DNA of 59,452 nucleotides from Moraxella sp. (GTDB lineage: Bacteria; Pseudomonadota; Gammaproteobacteria; Pseudomonadales; Moraxellaceae): assembly GCA_030525705.1 (NCBI GenBank), contig JAUNEE010000002.1, positions 1 to 59,452 on the forward strand, in the 5' to 3' direction. The number at the start of each line of letters is the position of its first letter. Positions within the stretch are counted from its first letter, which is position 1. The translations under genes were made by a program, and so were the position numbers. Positions 27,558-34,735 of this stretch are shown one piece after another. The notes beneath the pieces are model-generated. The model made no database searches. It was not told the origin of the DNA and saw only the letters and a program-made list of their open reading frames with translations.

Positions 27558-29192
27558 ATGGCAGGCTTTGGGTTTCGTTCGGTTTTTAGTCGACTGTTTG
27601 CCAGCGTATTTTTGGCGTTGGTGGTGTTTGTCATCGCCATGTTTACATGGATTCAGATTGTGCATAACAACTCTGAAACCCTAAAGCACCGTGCCATCGC
27701 CCGTCAGATTGCCACGCAGATTGACCCATTTTTAGTCAAAGCCGCCGAGCAAGCCGAAAATGGCAACCGTGTGCAAGCCCGATTTAGCTTGGTGGTGGTA
27801 AAAAAAAGCTTCGATATTTTCGATGAAAGCCTAAATGCCAAAATCGGCTTATACGACCTAAGCAACCAGCTGGTACTTCAGACCGAAGACAGCCAGCTGC
27901 CAGAAATGCTACTTCATGAAACCTCGTGGCTAAGCGAGGTCATGCCAACCCTATGGGGTGCGCCGTTGCACCACATACAAGTCAAAACCCCCTCAGGTTT
28001 TACCATCTGGTATGAGAGCCGCCTACCCCCAAAAAGCTCCCGTTTTTCTGGATTTTTTAATCTATTTACAGGGACGGTGCTGCTTTTTGGGATTATGACC
28101 TTCGTGCTGTGGGCGATTGCCAAAAACATGACCAGCCGCCTTGATGAAATGAGCAAGCAAATGATACGCATGGGCGAAGGCGACTTTAGCGTGCGTGTCC
28201 ATGAAGAGGGCAATGACGAGATTGCGCTTTTGGCACGGGGCTTTAACCAATCCACCCAAAAAATAGAACAGCTCATCAGTGCCAACAACCTTTTACTTGC
28301 TCATGCCTCGCACGAGTTTCGGACGCCCATCACCCGTATGCGACTGCAGACCGAAATGATGGCAATGCTGGCAGAGGGCTTGCCAGAGTCCACCAAAGAT
28401 AAGCTTGATAAACGCACCAGCGCCATTAACCGAGACTTGGCAGGCTTAAATGATTTGATTGAGAGCATTCTTTTAGTGAGTCGTCTTGATGCAGGTCATG
28501 CCTTGCAGCAGATGATTTCTGTGGATTTTTGTGAGCTTGTAGCAAACGAATGCCAGCACTACCCAGAAGCCACCTTAAACGGGCAGTCGGTTACCATTGA
28601 AGCCCAACCGAATCTTTTGACCCACTTGGTCAGAAATCTACTAAACAACGCCCTCATTCACGGCATACCGCCGATAAGCGTCTATGTTTATGGGGCAAGC
28701 ACCACCGATGAAACACTCATCATTCCTGATGAACTTTTATACAGCGAGCCTGAAACCAAGCCCGAGCCGAGCCTCGAGCCTACACCAGAACACACCAACG
28801 CAACCGACAATGAAACCAAAGATACCGCCCAAAAACCCGATCCCAAAGACGAAAAAAGCAAATTCGACAAATCTTTCTTCGGGCGGTTTAAAAAGACACC
28901 CGCCCCCGCCAAGCCGAACTTCGCCGTGCTTGCCGTCATTGACCAAGGCGAGGGCATTCCCGTAGATAAAAGAGAGGACATCTTTAGCCCCTTTGTCCGC
29001 CTAAAACAAGAAAAGAAAGGTTCAGGACTTGGCTTGTCTTTGGTGGCACAGATTGTGGAGACGCACGGCGGTCATATTTTGACCGATACATGGCAAGGAC
29101 ACACTCGCTTTTTGGTGGTTTTGCCCTGCCGTCAAAAAAACAGCCTCTCTTTGACACCCGAAAAAAACGACAAAGAAAAAAGCGAAAAATAA
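27558..29192 (+). CDS. Sensor histidine kinase with insertion in ATPase domain
   Basis: A 544-residue membrane kinase paired with the preceding regulator. It has an N-terminal transmembrane helix (about 10-32), a periplasmic domain, a second helix (about 168-190), then a HAMP domain. Phospho-acceptor His is about residue 252 in ASHEFRTPITRMR, the N box about 358-369 (LVRNLLNNALIHG), and the G boxes are DQGEGIP (about 463) and GSGLGLSLV. Between the N box and first G box is an unusual insert of about 75 residues rich in Pro, Glu, Lys and Thr, absent from normal kinases. It does not break the frame or remove a catalytic motif. Confidence 0.9.
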   Translation: MAGFGFRSVFSRLFASVFLALVVFVIAMFTWIQIVHNNSETLKHRAIARQIATQIDPFLVKAAEQAENGNRVQARFSLVVVKKSFDIFDESLNAKIGLYDLSNQLVLQTEDSQLPEMLLHETSWLSEVMPTLWGAPLHHIQVKTPSGFTIWYESRLPPKSSRFSGFFNLFTGTVLLFGIMTFVLWAIAKNMTSRLDEMSKQMIRMGEGDFSVRVHEEGNDEIALLARGFNQSTQKIEQLISANNLLLAHASHEFRTPITRMRLQTEMMAMLAEGLPESTKDKLDKRTSAINRDLAGLNDLIESILLVSRLDAGHALQQMISVDFCELVANECQHYPEATLNGQSVTIEAQPNLLTHLVRNLLNNALIHGIPPISVYVYGASTTDETLIIPDELLYSEPETKPEPSLEPTPEHTNATDNETKDTAQKPDPKDEKSKFDKSFFGRFKKTPAPAKPNFAVLAVIDQGEGIPVDKREDIFSPFVRLKQEKKGSGLGLSLVAQIVETHGGHILTDTWQGHTRFLVVLPCRQKNSLSLTPEKNDKEKSEK

Positions 29193-29297
29193 ACGACCAA
29201 GAAACCAACTTGCAACAAATCCAAACTCGTTTTATAATGCCATTTTCATGGAACGTACTCACTTAAGCTGAGCTACGCTTTTTTTGGGAGGATAACG

Positions 29298-30782
29298 GTG
29301 TTTGATTGGTTTAATGGTTTGGTAAATTGGGGGGTTAACCTCATTTGGGGTAATAATGACTGGCTTATCCTAAATAACCCTTGGTATGGCTTGATTGTGT
29401 TTTTATTAGTGGGTGGCGGGATTTATTTTACGCTGGTTACCCGTTTTGCACAGGTGCGGTATTTTGGGCATATGTGGAAACTATTAAAACTCTCAGGGCA
29501 AGGTCGCAAAGAAGGCGGCATCAGCTCTTATGAGGCACTCATGACCTCTCTGGCGGCACGGGTCGGCACGGGGAACTTGGCGGGCGTTGCCATCGCCATT
29601 TATCTGGGCGGTGCTGGTGCGGTATTTTGGATGTGGGTGACCGCCATTTTAGGCATGGCGACAAGCTTTGTCGAGTCCGCCCTTGCCCAAGCCTATAAAG
29701 TTCCGCACACCGATGGCGTGTTCCGTGGCGGTCCTGCTTACTACATCGAGCGTGGCTTAAAGCAAAGATGGCTTGCCGTGCTGTTTTCCTTATGCCTTTT
29801 GGTGGCGTTCGGGCTTGCCTTTAATGGCGTCCAAGCCAACACCATCGCCGCTGCCAACCTAGAGGCGTTCGGCATTCCGACATGGGCAAGCGGTCTTGGG
29901 CTGGTGCTACTTACCGCTCCCATCATCTTTGGCGGTATGAAATCGGTCGCCCGTGTGGCAGGAAAAATCGTCCCCTTGATGGCGATTTTATACATTCTTT
30001 TGGCACTCTACATCATTTTAACCAACTTGACCGCCCTACCCTCCGCCATTGCCTTGATTTTTAAATCCGCCTTTGGACTAGAGCAAGCCGCAGGTGGCGT
30101 GGTCGGCTATACCGTCGCCCAAGCGATGATTAACGGCATTAAGCGGGGTCTGTTCTCAAACGAAGCGGGCATGGGTTCAGCCCCGAACGCCGCCGCTGCC
30201 GCAAAAACCCACCCCAACCACCCTGCCGTACAAGGCTTCATGCAAATGCTTGGCGTTTTCATTGATACGCTGGTGATTTGTACTGCCACTGCCAGCATCG
30301 TGATTTTGTCAGGCGTGGTTGACCCCAGCAGTGAACAAACAGGCATTGCTTTAACTCAGCTGGCATTATCGAAGTTCGTAGGTGAGTTTGGGGTGATTTT
30401 CGTGGCGATTGCGATTTTCTTCTTTTCATTCACCACCATCATCGCCAACTACAGCTATGGCGAAAGTAACATCGAGTTTTTAGCGGGCAATAAAAACTCG
30501 AAAACCGCCATGATGGGACTGCGTATCGCCTTGCTTTTGATGGTATACATCGGTGCGGTGGCGAATTTGACCGCCATTTGGAACTTCGCCGATTTGACCA
30601 TGGGCATCATGGCGATTATCAACCTTGTAGCGATTGTTTGGCTGTCACCTGTGGCACTACGTGTCCTAAAGGACTATGAACGTCAAATCAAAGCGGGCGT
30701 ACCTTTGACCGAAATCCGCTTCGACCCTGACAATTTCCCAAAACTAAAAAGCGAAGCCAACCGTGACGCATGGCAAGATTAA
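29298..30782 (+). CDS. Sodium:alanine symporter family (AGCS) transporter
   Basis: A 494-residue polytopic membrane protein starting with GTG after GGGAGG. Family landmarks include ISSYEALMTSLAARVGTGNL (AGCS signature), GGAGAVFWMWVTAILGMATS, GPAYYIERGL and GLFSNEAGMGSAP. It imports alanine or glycine with sodium ions. It follows the kinase gene by about 105 bases and ends with its own terminator. A stretch of charged residues ends the protein. Confidence 0.93.
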   Translation: MFDWFNGLVNWGVNLIWGNNDWLILNNPWYGLIVFLLVGGGIYFTLVTRFAQVRYFGHMWKLLKLSGQGRKEGGISSYEALMTSLAARVGTGNLAGVAIAIYLGGAGAVFWMWVTAILGMATSFVESALAQAYKVPHTDGVFRGGPAYYIERGLKQRWLAVLFSLCLLVAFGLAFNGVQANTIAAANLEAFGIPTWASGLGLVLLTAPIIFGGMKSVARVAGKIVPLMAILYILLALYIILTNLTALPSAIALIFKSAFGLEQAAGGVVGYTVAQAMINGIKRGLFSNEAGMGSAPNAAAAAKTHPNHPAVQGFMQMLGVFIDTLVICTATASIVILSGVVDPSSEQTGIALTQLALSKFVGEFGVIFVAIAIFFFSFTTIIANYSYGESNIEFLAGNKNSKTAMMGLRIALLLMVYIGAVANLTAIWNFADLTMGIMAIINLVAIVWLSPVALRVLKDYERQIKAGVPLTEIRFDPDNFPKLKSEANRDAWQD

Positions 30783-30792
30783 GCTCGCCACT

Positions 30793-30820
30793 TAAAAAAG
30801 CCGCCTTCGGGCGGTTTTTT
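30793..30820. terminator. Terminator after AGCS transporter gene
   Basis: Stem CCGCC-TTCG-GGCGG at 30801-30814 followed by T6 and preceded by A6, so it could act in both directions. It lies about 10 bases after the stop codon. Confidence 0.92.
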
Positions 30821-30914
30821 ACTAAAAAGAATTTTTATAGTCCGTTCATGAATTTAGGCATAATCCCAAATTTATGCTAAAATAATGCACTTTTTTTATC
30901 AATGACAAAATACC

Positions 30915-31682
30915 ATGACCGAAAAATCCACCCCCATGATACGCCTAGAAAACATCAGCAAGCGTTTTAGCCTAAAAAAAGACGGCAAAGACGTCAGTTT
31001 TATGGCGGTCGAACCCACCACGCTTGAGATTGGGGCGGGGGAGATTTTCGGCTTGATGGGCTATTCTGGCGCAGGAAAATCCACACTGTTACGCCTCATT
31101 AACCTCTTAGAAACGCCAGACACAGGCACGGTAACGGTCGATGGCGTCACTCTAACAGGGCTTTCTGCCAAGGCTTTGCGTGACAGCCGTCACAACATCG
31201 GCATGATTTTCCAGCAGTTTAACCTTATGGCAAACCGCACCGTCTTTGAGAATGTCGCCTTTAACCTAAAAGTGGCAGGCTATCCCAAAGAAAAAATCCA
31301 TGAACGTGTCATGCGTTGCCTTGAGATTGTCAGCCTCACCGACCGTGCCGACCACTACCCCGCTCAGCTGTCAGGCGGTCAAAAACAGCGGGTCGGCATT
31401 GCCCGTGCCATCGCCCCGAACCCAAAAGTCCTGCTTGCGGACGAACCCACCTCCGCCCTAGACCCTGAGACCACTCGCAGTCTTTTGGCGGTCTTAAAAC
31501 AAATTAACGAAGAATTTGGCATGACCATTGTCATCGTCACCCACGAAATGCACGTTATCCAAAAACTCTGCCACCGCACCGCCCTGCTCCACCAAGGCAC
31601 GCTCTTAGAAGTGGCAGACATCATTGATGGGCAAATCCACGCCAAAACCGACATCGGTCAACGCCTCATCGCCCACGATTAA
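30915..31682 (+). CDS. metN: MetN, methionine ABC importer ATPase (short form)
   Basis: A 255-residue ABC ATPase. Walker A is GYSGAGKST, the Q-loop is IFQQFNLM, the signature is LSGGQKQRVGIARA, Walker B is VLLADEPTSALDPE and the switch is VTHEMHV. It sits directly before metI. Typical MetN proteins (about 340 residues) have a C-terminal NIL/ACT domain that binds methionine and inhibits transport. Here the protein ends just after the ATPase core, so feedback inhibition should be lost. Assignment to the methionine system rests on metI and metQ nearby. Confidence 0.88.
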   Translation: MTEKSTPMIRLENISKRFSLKKDGKDVSFMAVEPTTLEIGAGEIFGLMGYSGAGKSTLLRLINLLETPDTGTVTVDGVTLTGLSAKALRDSRHNIGMIFQQFNLMANRTVFENVAFNLKVAGYPKEKIHERVMRCLEIVSLTDRADHYPAQLSGGQKQRVGIARAIAPNPKVLLADEPTSALDPETTRSLLAVLKQINEEFGMTIVIVTHEMHVIQKLCHRTALLHQGTLLEVADIIDGQIHAKTDIGQRLIAHD

Positions 31683-31699
31683 CCAAAAAAGAACAGACC

Positions 31700-32386
31700 A
31701 TGGCACAAGAAAAAACCTTACAAGACGCCATCGAAAGCCTAAAAAGCATTCAAGATGAAATCACAAAAAGCCTCTATGAAACACTCATCATGATGGGTAT
31801 TTCTACCACCGCTGCCGTCCTTTTCGGTGGTGCGTTCGGGGTGTTTTTATTTTTAAGCAGCGATAAACAGCTGTTCGCCAATAAGCCTTTGTATGCTGTT
31901 TTGGGTGGCTTTACCAACTTCATGCGTGCTTTTCCGTTCATTATTTTGATGATTGCCATGGGTGGTATCACCAAATTCATTGTCGGCACGAAAATCGGAC
32001 CTGTGGCAGCAAGCCTCGTGCTTGCCACGGCAGGCTCGTTTTACTTTGCCCGTCTGGTTGAGCAAAATCTGCGTGACGTCCCAAGGGGCATCATTGAAGC
32101 GGTGGACAGCATGGGGGCATCACCCTTGACCATCATCGGAGTGCTTTTGGGCGAGGCACGCTCAAGCCTTGTGCTATCGGTGACCATTTTATGCATTAGC
32201 CTTTTGTCTTATTCTGCGGCGGCAGGCATGATTGGCGGTGGCGGTCTTGGGGACTTGGCGGTGCGTTATGGTTATATGCGGTCACGCACAGAAATCACCG
32301 TCTTTGTGGTCATTGTGCTGTCCATTATAGTGATTTTTATTCAGGCACTGGGCAATGCCCTCGCCAAAAAACTGGACAAACGTTAA
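31700..32386 (+). CDS. metI: MetI, methionine ABC importer permease
   Basis: A 228-residue permease with five hydrophobic segments and the ABC-importer coupling loop EAVDSMGASPLTIIGVLLGEA, typical of MetI. It begins 17 bases after metN and is followed by a strong terminator. The substrate-binding gene metQ lies further on, separated by 574 bases. Confidence 0.92.
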   Translation: MAQEKTLQDAIESLKSIQDEITKSLYETLIMMGISTTAAVLFGGAFGVFLFLSSDKQLFANKPLYAVLGGFTNFMRAFPFIILMIAMGGITKFIVGTKIGPVAASLVLATAGSFYFARLVEQNLRDVPRGIIEAVDSMGASPLTIIGVLLGEARSSLVLSVTILCISLLSYSAAAGMIGGGGLGDLAVRYGYMRSRTEITVFVVIVLSIIVIFIQALGNALAKKLDKR

Positions 32387-32392
32387 ACTTTA

Positions 32393-32424
32393 AAAAAGCC
32401 ATCAACCCACACTGATGGCTTTTT
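32393..32424 (+). terminator. Terminator of metN-metI
   Basis: Stem AGCCATCA / TGATGGCT (32397-32404 with 32413-32420) flanked by A-run and TTTT. It separates metNI from metQ. Confidence 0.9.
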
Positions 32425-32514
32425 AGCTTTTTAAACCCCAAGCCCAGCCAAAGCCACACCAACAACCCAAAAACCCTCCTTCACCCGAAAACCCACCCTC
32501 TAAAATCTTGTTTT

Positions 32515-32655
32515 TATAGTAATTTAACTTAAAAAGCCACCAAAACCGTTCGCCCTTAAGCGATGCCGCAGGTGAAGCGGTTTTTTCGTTAGATTACCCA
32601 AGCTCATTTTGAGCAAAAAACCCAATGTAGCGTATTTTGAGTTTAATTTACTATA
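32515..32655 (+). mobile_element. MITE-like element, copy B (141 bp)
   Basis: Begins TATAGTAATTTAACTTAAAA and ends with GAGTTTAATTTACTATA, imperfect terminal inverted repeats. The interior holds a hairpin AAACCGTTCGCCC / GGTGAAGCGGTTTTTT. It is about 80% or more identical by eye to copy C at 51068-51207 (inverted). It encodes no protein, so movement would need a transposase elsewhere. Confidence 0.75.
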
Positions 32656-32800
32656 TCATGATTTTCATTCCCAAGACCACAAATCCCTCATCTAATATCA
32701 CTTTTTAAAAAAATAGACTTTTTAGTTTTTAAAGGGCATTTTGAAATGTTGCTAAAGATTGTCCTTATCTGTAATTTGTGTTATATTAAGTTAAATTAAG

Positions 32801-32839
32801 GACGACATTTGCCAAAAAACGGGCGAATTCGTCTTTTTT
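32801..32839 (+). terminator. Terminator-like hairpin in metQ leader (first)
   Basis: Stem GACGA-C-ATTTGCC pairs with GGCGAAT-TCGTC (32801-32813 with 32822-32833) around an A-rich loop, followed by T6. It starts only about seven bases after the predicted transcription start from the TATATT box, so it may instead stop an upstream transcript. Confidence 0.6.
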
Positions 32840-32922
32840 AGCTCGAACAGTTTTTATTCCATGCGTTTGACTTGTCACTTGAATGGTCTTAAATGATAAA
32901 ATTTATGCCGCTCAAGCCTGAT

Positions 32923-32947
32923 AATGCCCCTGCTGGCATTCTTTTTA
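32923..32947 (+). terminator. Terminator-like hairpin just before metQ (second)
   Basis: Stem AATGCC / GGCATT with loop CCTGCT, followed by CTTTTTATTT and then the metQ ribosome site. A terminator directly before a ribosome site suggests attenuation of metQ. Confidence 0.5.
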
Positions 32948-32960
32948 TTTGGAGTTTATT

Positions 32961-33914
32961 ATGACCCTAGAAACCCTAACCCAAGTTCGCCGTCAAGTGC
33001 TATCCACTGCTACTTTGATGGGCTTTACTGGTCTTGTTTTGGTCGGCTGTGGCAACAACAAGCCTGCCGAAACCGCCTCTACTGCTGCAGAAACCACCAG
33101 TGCCCCTGCTGCCGAAAGCACCACACCTGCTGAGCCTGCCGCACCCGCTGCCACAGACACCACGGGCAAAGACCCAGAAAAAGACACCATCGTCATCGGT
33201 ACCACCGAAGGCGACTTCGCGGACATGGTGCGTAACCAAGTCAAAGCTGAGCTTGAAGCCCAAGGCTATAAAGTCGAGCTAAAAACGTTCACCGACTACA
33301 TTATGCCAAACCAAGCACTGGCCGCAGGCGACCTAGACATCAACGTCTTTCAGCACAAGCCTTACCTAGATACCTTTAAAGCTGAGCATAATCTTGACCT
33401 TGTAGAAGTCTTCCAAGTACCGACCGCACCGCTTGGCATTTATAGTGGCAAAAAAACCAACCTTGACGAAGCCTATGACGGCATGAGCGTTTCAGCTCCG
33501 AACGACCCATCGAACTTCGCCCGTGCCTTGGTGATGATGAATGACCTTGGCTGGATTAAGCTAAAAGACGGCATCGACCCTCTAAAAGCCTCGAAAGCAG
33601 ACATCGCTGAAAACCCGAAGAACATTCAGATTGTTGAGCTTGAAGCCGCCAACCTACCACGCACCCGTGACGAAGTGGACTTCGCTGTGATTAACGGCAA
33701 CTACGCCACAGACGCAGGCATTAAAATCACTGAAGCCCTATACCAAGAAAAATCTTATGCCTATGTGAACTGGTCTGCCGTAAAAACAGGCGACAAAGAC
33801 CGCAAATGGGTACAAGACGTCACCGCTGCTTACAACTCAGACGGTTTCAAACAGTACGCCCACGCCACTTTCCCTGGCTACAAATACCCTGCCATCTGGG
33901 GCGAGCAAAAATAA
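32961..33914 (+). CDS. metQ: MetQ, methionine-binding lipoprotein
   Basis: A 317-residue NlpA/MetQ-family substrate-binding lipoprotein. The ATG at 32961 has GGAG six bases upstream; an in-frame TTG at 32949 is not supported. The signal peptide ends in lipobox LVGC (Cys30). A low-complexity Ala/Thr/Pro/Glu linker of about 30 residues follows, then the binding domain (VIGTTEGDFADMV, VELKTFTDYIMPNQALAAGD, NVFQHKPYLD). The protein delivers methionine to MetNI. It has its own leader and terminator, so it can be expressed separately from metNI. Confidence 0.93.
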   Translation: MTLETLTQVRRQVLSTATLMGFTGLVLVGCGNNKPAETASTAAETTSAPAAESTTPAEPAAPAATDTTGKDPEKDTIVIGTTEGDFADMVRNQVKAELEAQGYKVELKTFTDYIMPNQALAAGDLDINVFQHKPYLDTFKAEHNLDLVEVFQVPTAPLGIYSGKKTNLDEAYDGMSVSAPNDPSNFARALVMMNDLGWIKLKDGIDPLKASKADIAENPKNIQIVELEAANLPRTRDEVDFAVINGNYATDAGIKITEALYQEKSYAYVNWSAVKTGDKDRKWVQDVTAAYNSDGFKQYAHATFPGYKYPAIWGEQK

Positions 33915-33924
33915 TCCCTACCTT

Positions 33925-33956
33925 TCAAGCCGCTTTCGAGCGGCTTGATTTTTTTG
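33925..33956 (+). terminator. Terminator of metQ
   Basis: Perfect 10-bp stem TCAAGCCGCT / AGCGGCTTGA with TTCG loop (33925-33948), followed by a T-run. Confidence 0.95.
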
Positions 33957-34051
33957 GGTCATCGTAAATTTTTAGAATACTGATGGGTGCTTGGCTTTAT
34001 TTTTTAAAAATCCGCCCCATATACACCAAAACAAAAAAACGAGCAACCCCT

Positions 34052-34396
34052 ATGCATAGCCAGATTTTTCTAGGTAACGCCTTGACAGAAAAAGCTCCTC
34101 TAATTGACGGTCTTATTAAAAACAAGCCTGAGGACTTGGTATTTTCACCCTTTGTATTCATCGATGGGCGAGGACTTGCCTGCCCCATGCCACTTTTAAA
34201 ATTAAAACTTAGCCTAAAAACCCTCACTCACGGCAGCGTTTATGTGGTGGCAACGGACAGTCATGCAGTGGTGGACATTGGGCGCTTTTGTGAAAAAAAC
34301 GCCCTGACGCTCACACATTGGCAAGATGAAACAGCAGACGCACAGAGCCATACACCCGTCACACTTTTTCATCTGTATGTCACGAAAACCCAATAA
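34052..34396 (+). CDS. TusA-family sulfur-carrier-like protein
   Basis: A 114-residue protein with the SirA/TusA signature DGRGLACPMPLLKLKLSLK; the catalytic Cys is residue 44. The fold region covers residues 36-105, and an N-terminal extension of about 35 residues is unusual for the family. The ATG at 34052 is preferred, although an upstream in-frame ATG at 33983 exists and no clear ribosome site is seen for either. TusA proteins relay persulfide sulfur for tRNA thiolation and cofactors. It directly precedes the RiPP cluster, but its codon use is that of the housekeeping genes, so it is probably not part of it. Confidence 0.8.
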   Translation: MHSQIFLGNALTEKAPLIDGLIKNKPEDLVFSPFVFIDGRGLACPMPLLKLKLSLKTLTHGSVYVVATDSHAVVDIGRFCEKNALTLTHWQDETADAQSHTPVTLFHLYVTKTQ

Positions 34397-34423
34397 TATT
34401 TACAAAAAATTACAATTTATATT

Positions 34424-34452
34424 TTGACTTCATAAGGTTTTTTTTATACGAT
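34424..34452 (+). promoter_or_regulatory. Promoter of RiPP precursor gene
   Basis: -35 TTGACT at 34424-34429 and -10 TACGAT at 34447-34452 with a 17-base spacer. Transcription would start near 34459, at the base of the stem-loop that follows. Confidence 0.6.
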
Positions 34453-34457
34453 GAAGC

Positions 34458-34495
34458 TGTCTCAATGATTATGTGTTCTCTTAATTATTGAGACA
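34458..34495 (+). promoter_or_regulatory. Stem-loop in RiPP operon 5' leader
   Basis: A 13-bp stem, TGTCTCAATGATT with AATTATTGAGACA (one G-U pair), loop of 12. It occupies the 5' end of the predicted leader, 35 bases before the precursor start. It may stabilise the mRNA or serve as a palindromic operator (TGTCTCAAT-n-ATTGAGACA). No T-run follows, so it is not a terminator. Confidence 0.55.
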
Positions 34496-34529
34496 TAAAC
34501 TCAACTTTCACTTTCAAAAGGAATATGCT

Positions 34530-34619
34530 ATGAACGCTATTGATGTATTAATCACTGAAGAAAAAATTGTTGTTGAGATTGACGACAAAGAAAAAACATG
34601 TGGCGACTACAATAAATAA
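34530..34619 (+). CDS. RiPP precursor peptide candidate, 29 aa
   Basis: A short frame ATG 34530 to TAA 34617-34619 encoding 29 residues, beginning MNAIDVLITEEKIVVEI and ending EKTCGDYNK. AAGG lies ten bases upstream. It looks like a leader peptide, acidic and amphipathic with alternating Ile/Val, followed by a very short core TCGDYNK holding the only Cys. It is the first gene after a good promoter and is followed by a leaky terminator and two MNIO-type enzymes, the standard layout for modified peptides whose precursor must be made in excess. MNIO enzymes commonly act on Cys or on Asp/Asn, so Cys24 is the likely target. It resembles no precursor I know by sequence. Confidence 0.7.
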   Translation: MNAIDVLITEEKIVVEIDDKEKTCGDYNK

Positions 34620-34661
34620 CTTGTATTTATTCGTATAGCCTATTGTTTTTCTTTCGAATGG

Positions 34662-34696
34662 TTGCGATAGTGCTTAAGTAGTGCTATCGCAATTTT
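34662..34696 (+). terminator. Leaky terminator between precursor and enzymes
   Basis: Stem TTGCGATAGTGC with GTGCTATCGCAA (34662-34673 with 34681-34692; two G-U pairs), loop TTAAGTA, followed by only four T. A weak terminator here would let the precursor be transcribed more than the enzymes. Confidence 0.7.
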
Positions 34697-34735
34697 CACA
34701 AAACACATACAGCACCATATCAAAAAGGATTTAAT

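Larger units (their letters stand above)
32425..32960 (+). other. metQ upstream region: MITE and two hairpins
   Basis: More than 500 bases without a gene. It contains the MITE copy B, a candidate promoter (-35 TTGTCC 32759-32764, -10 TATATT 32782-32787, spacer 17), and two terminator-like hairpins: 32801-32839 and 32923-32947. The second ends just before the metQ ribosome site GGAG. A second possible promoter, TTGACT 32867-32872 with TTAAAT 32889-32894, lies between them. Confidence 0.5.

Noticed and set aside
34052-34396. TusA-like gene as part of the RiPP pathway
   Set aside because: Its base composition matches the housekeeping side and the cluster promoter lies after it; sulfur supply to the pathway remains possible but unsupported.
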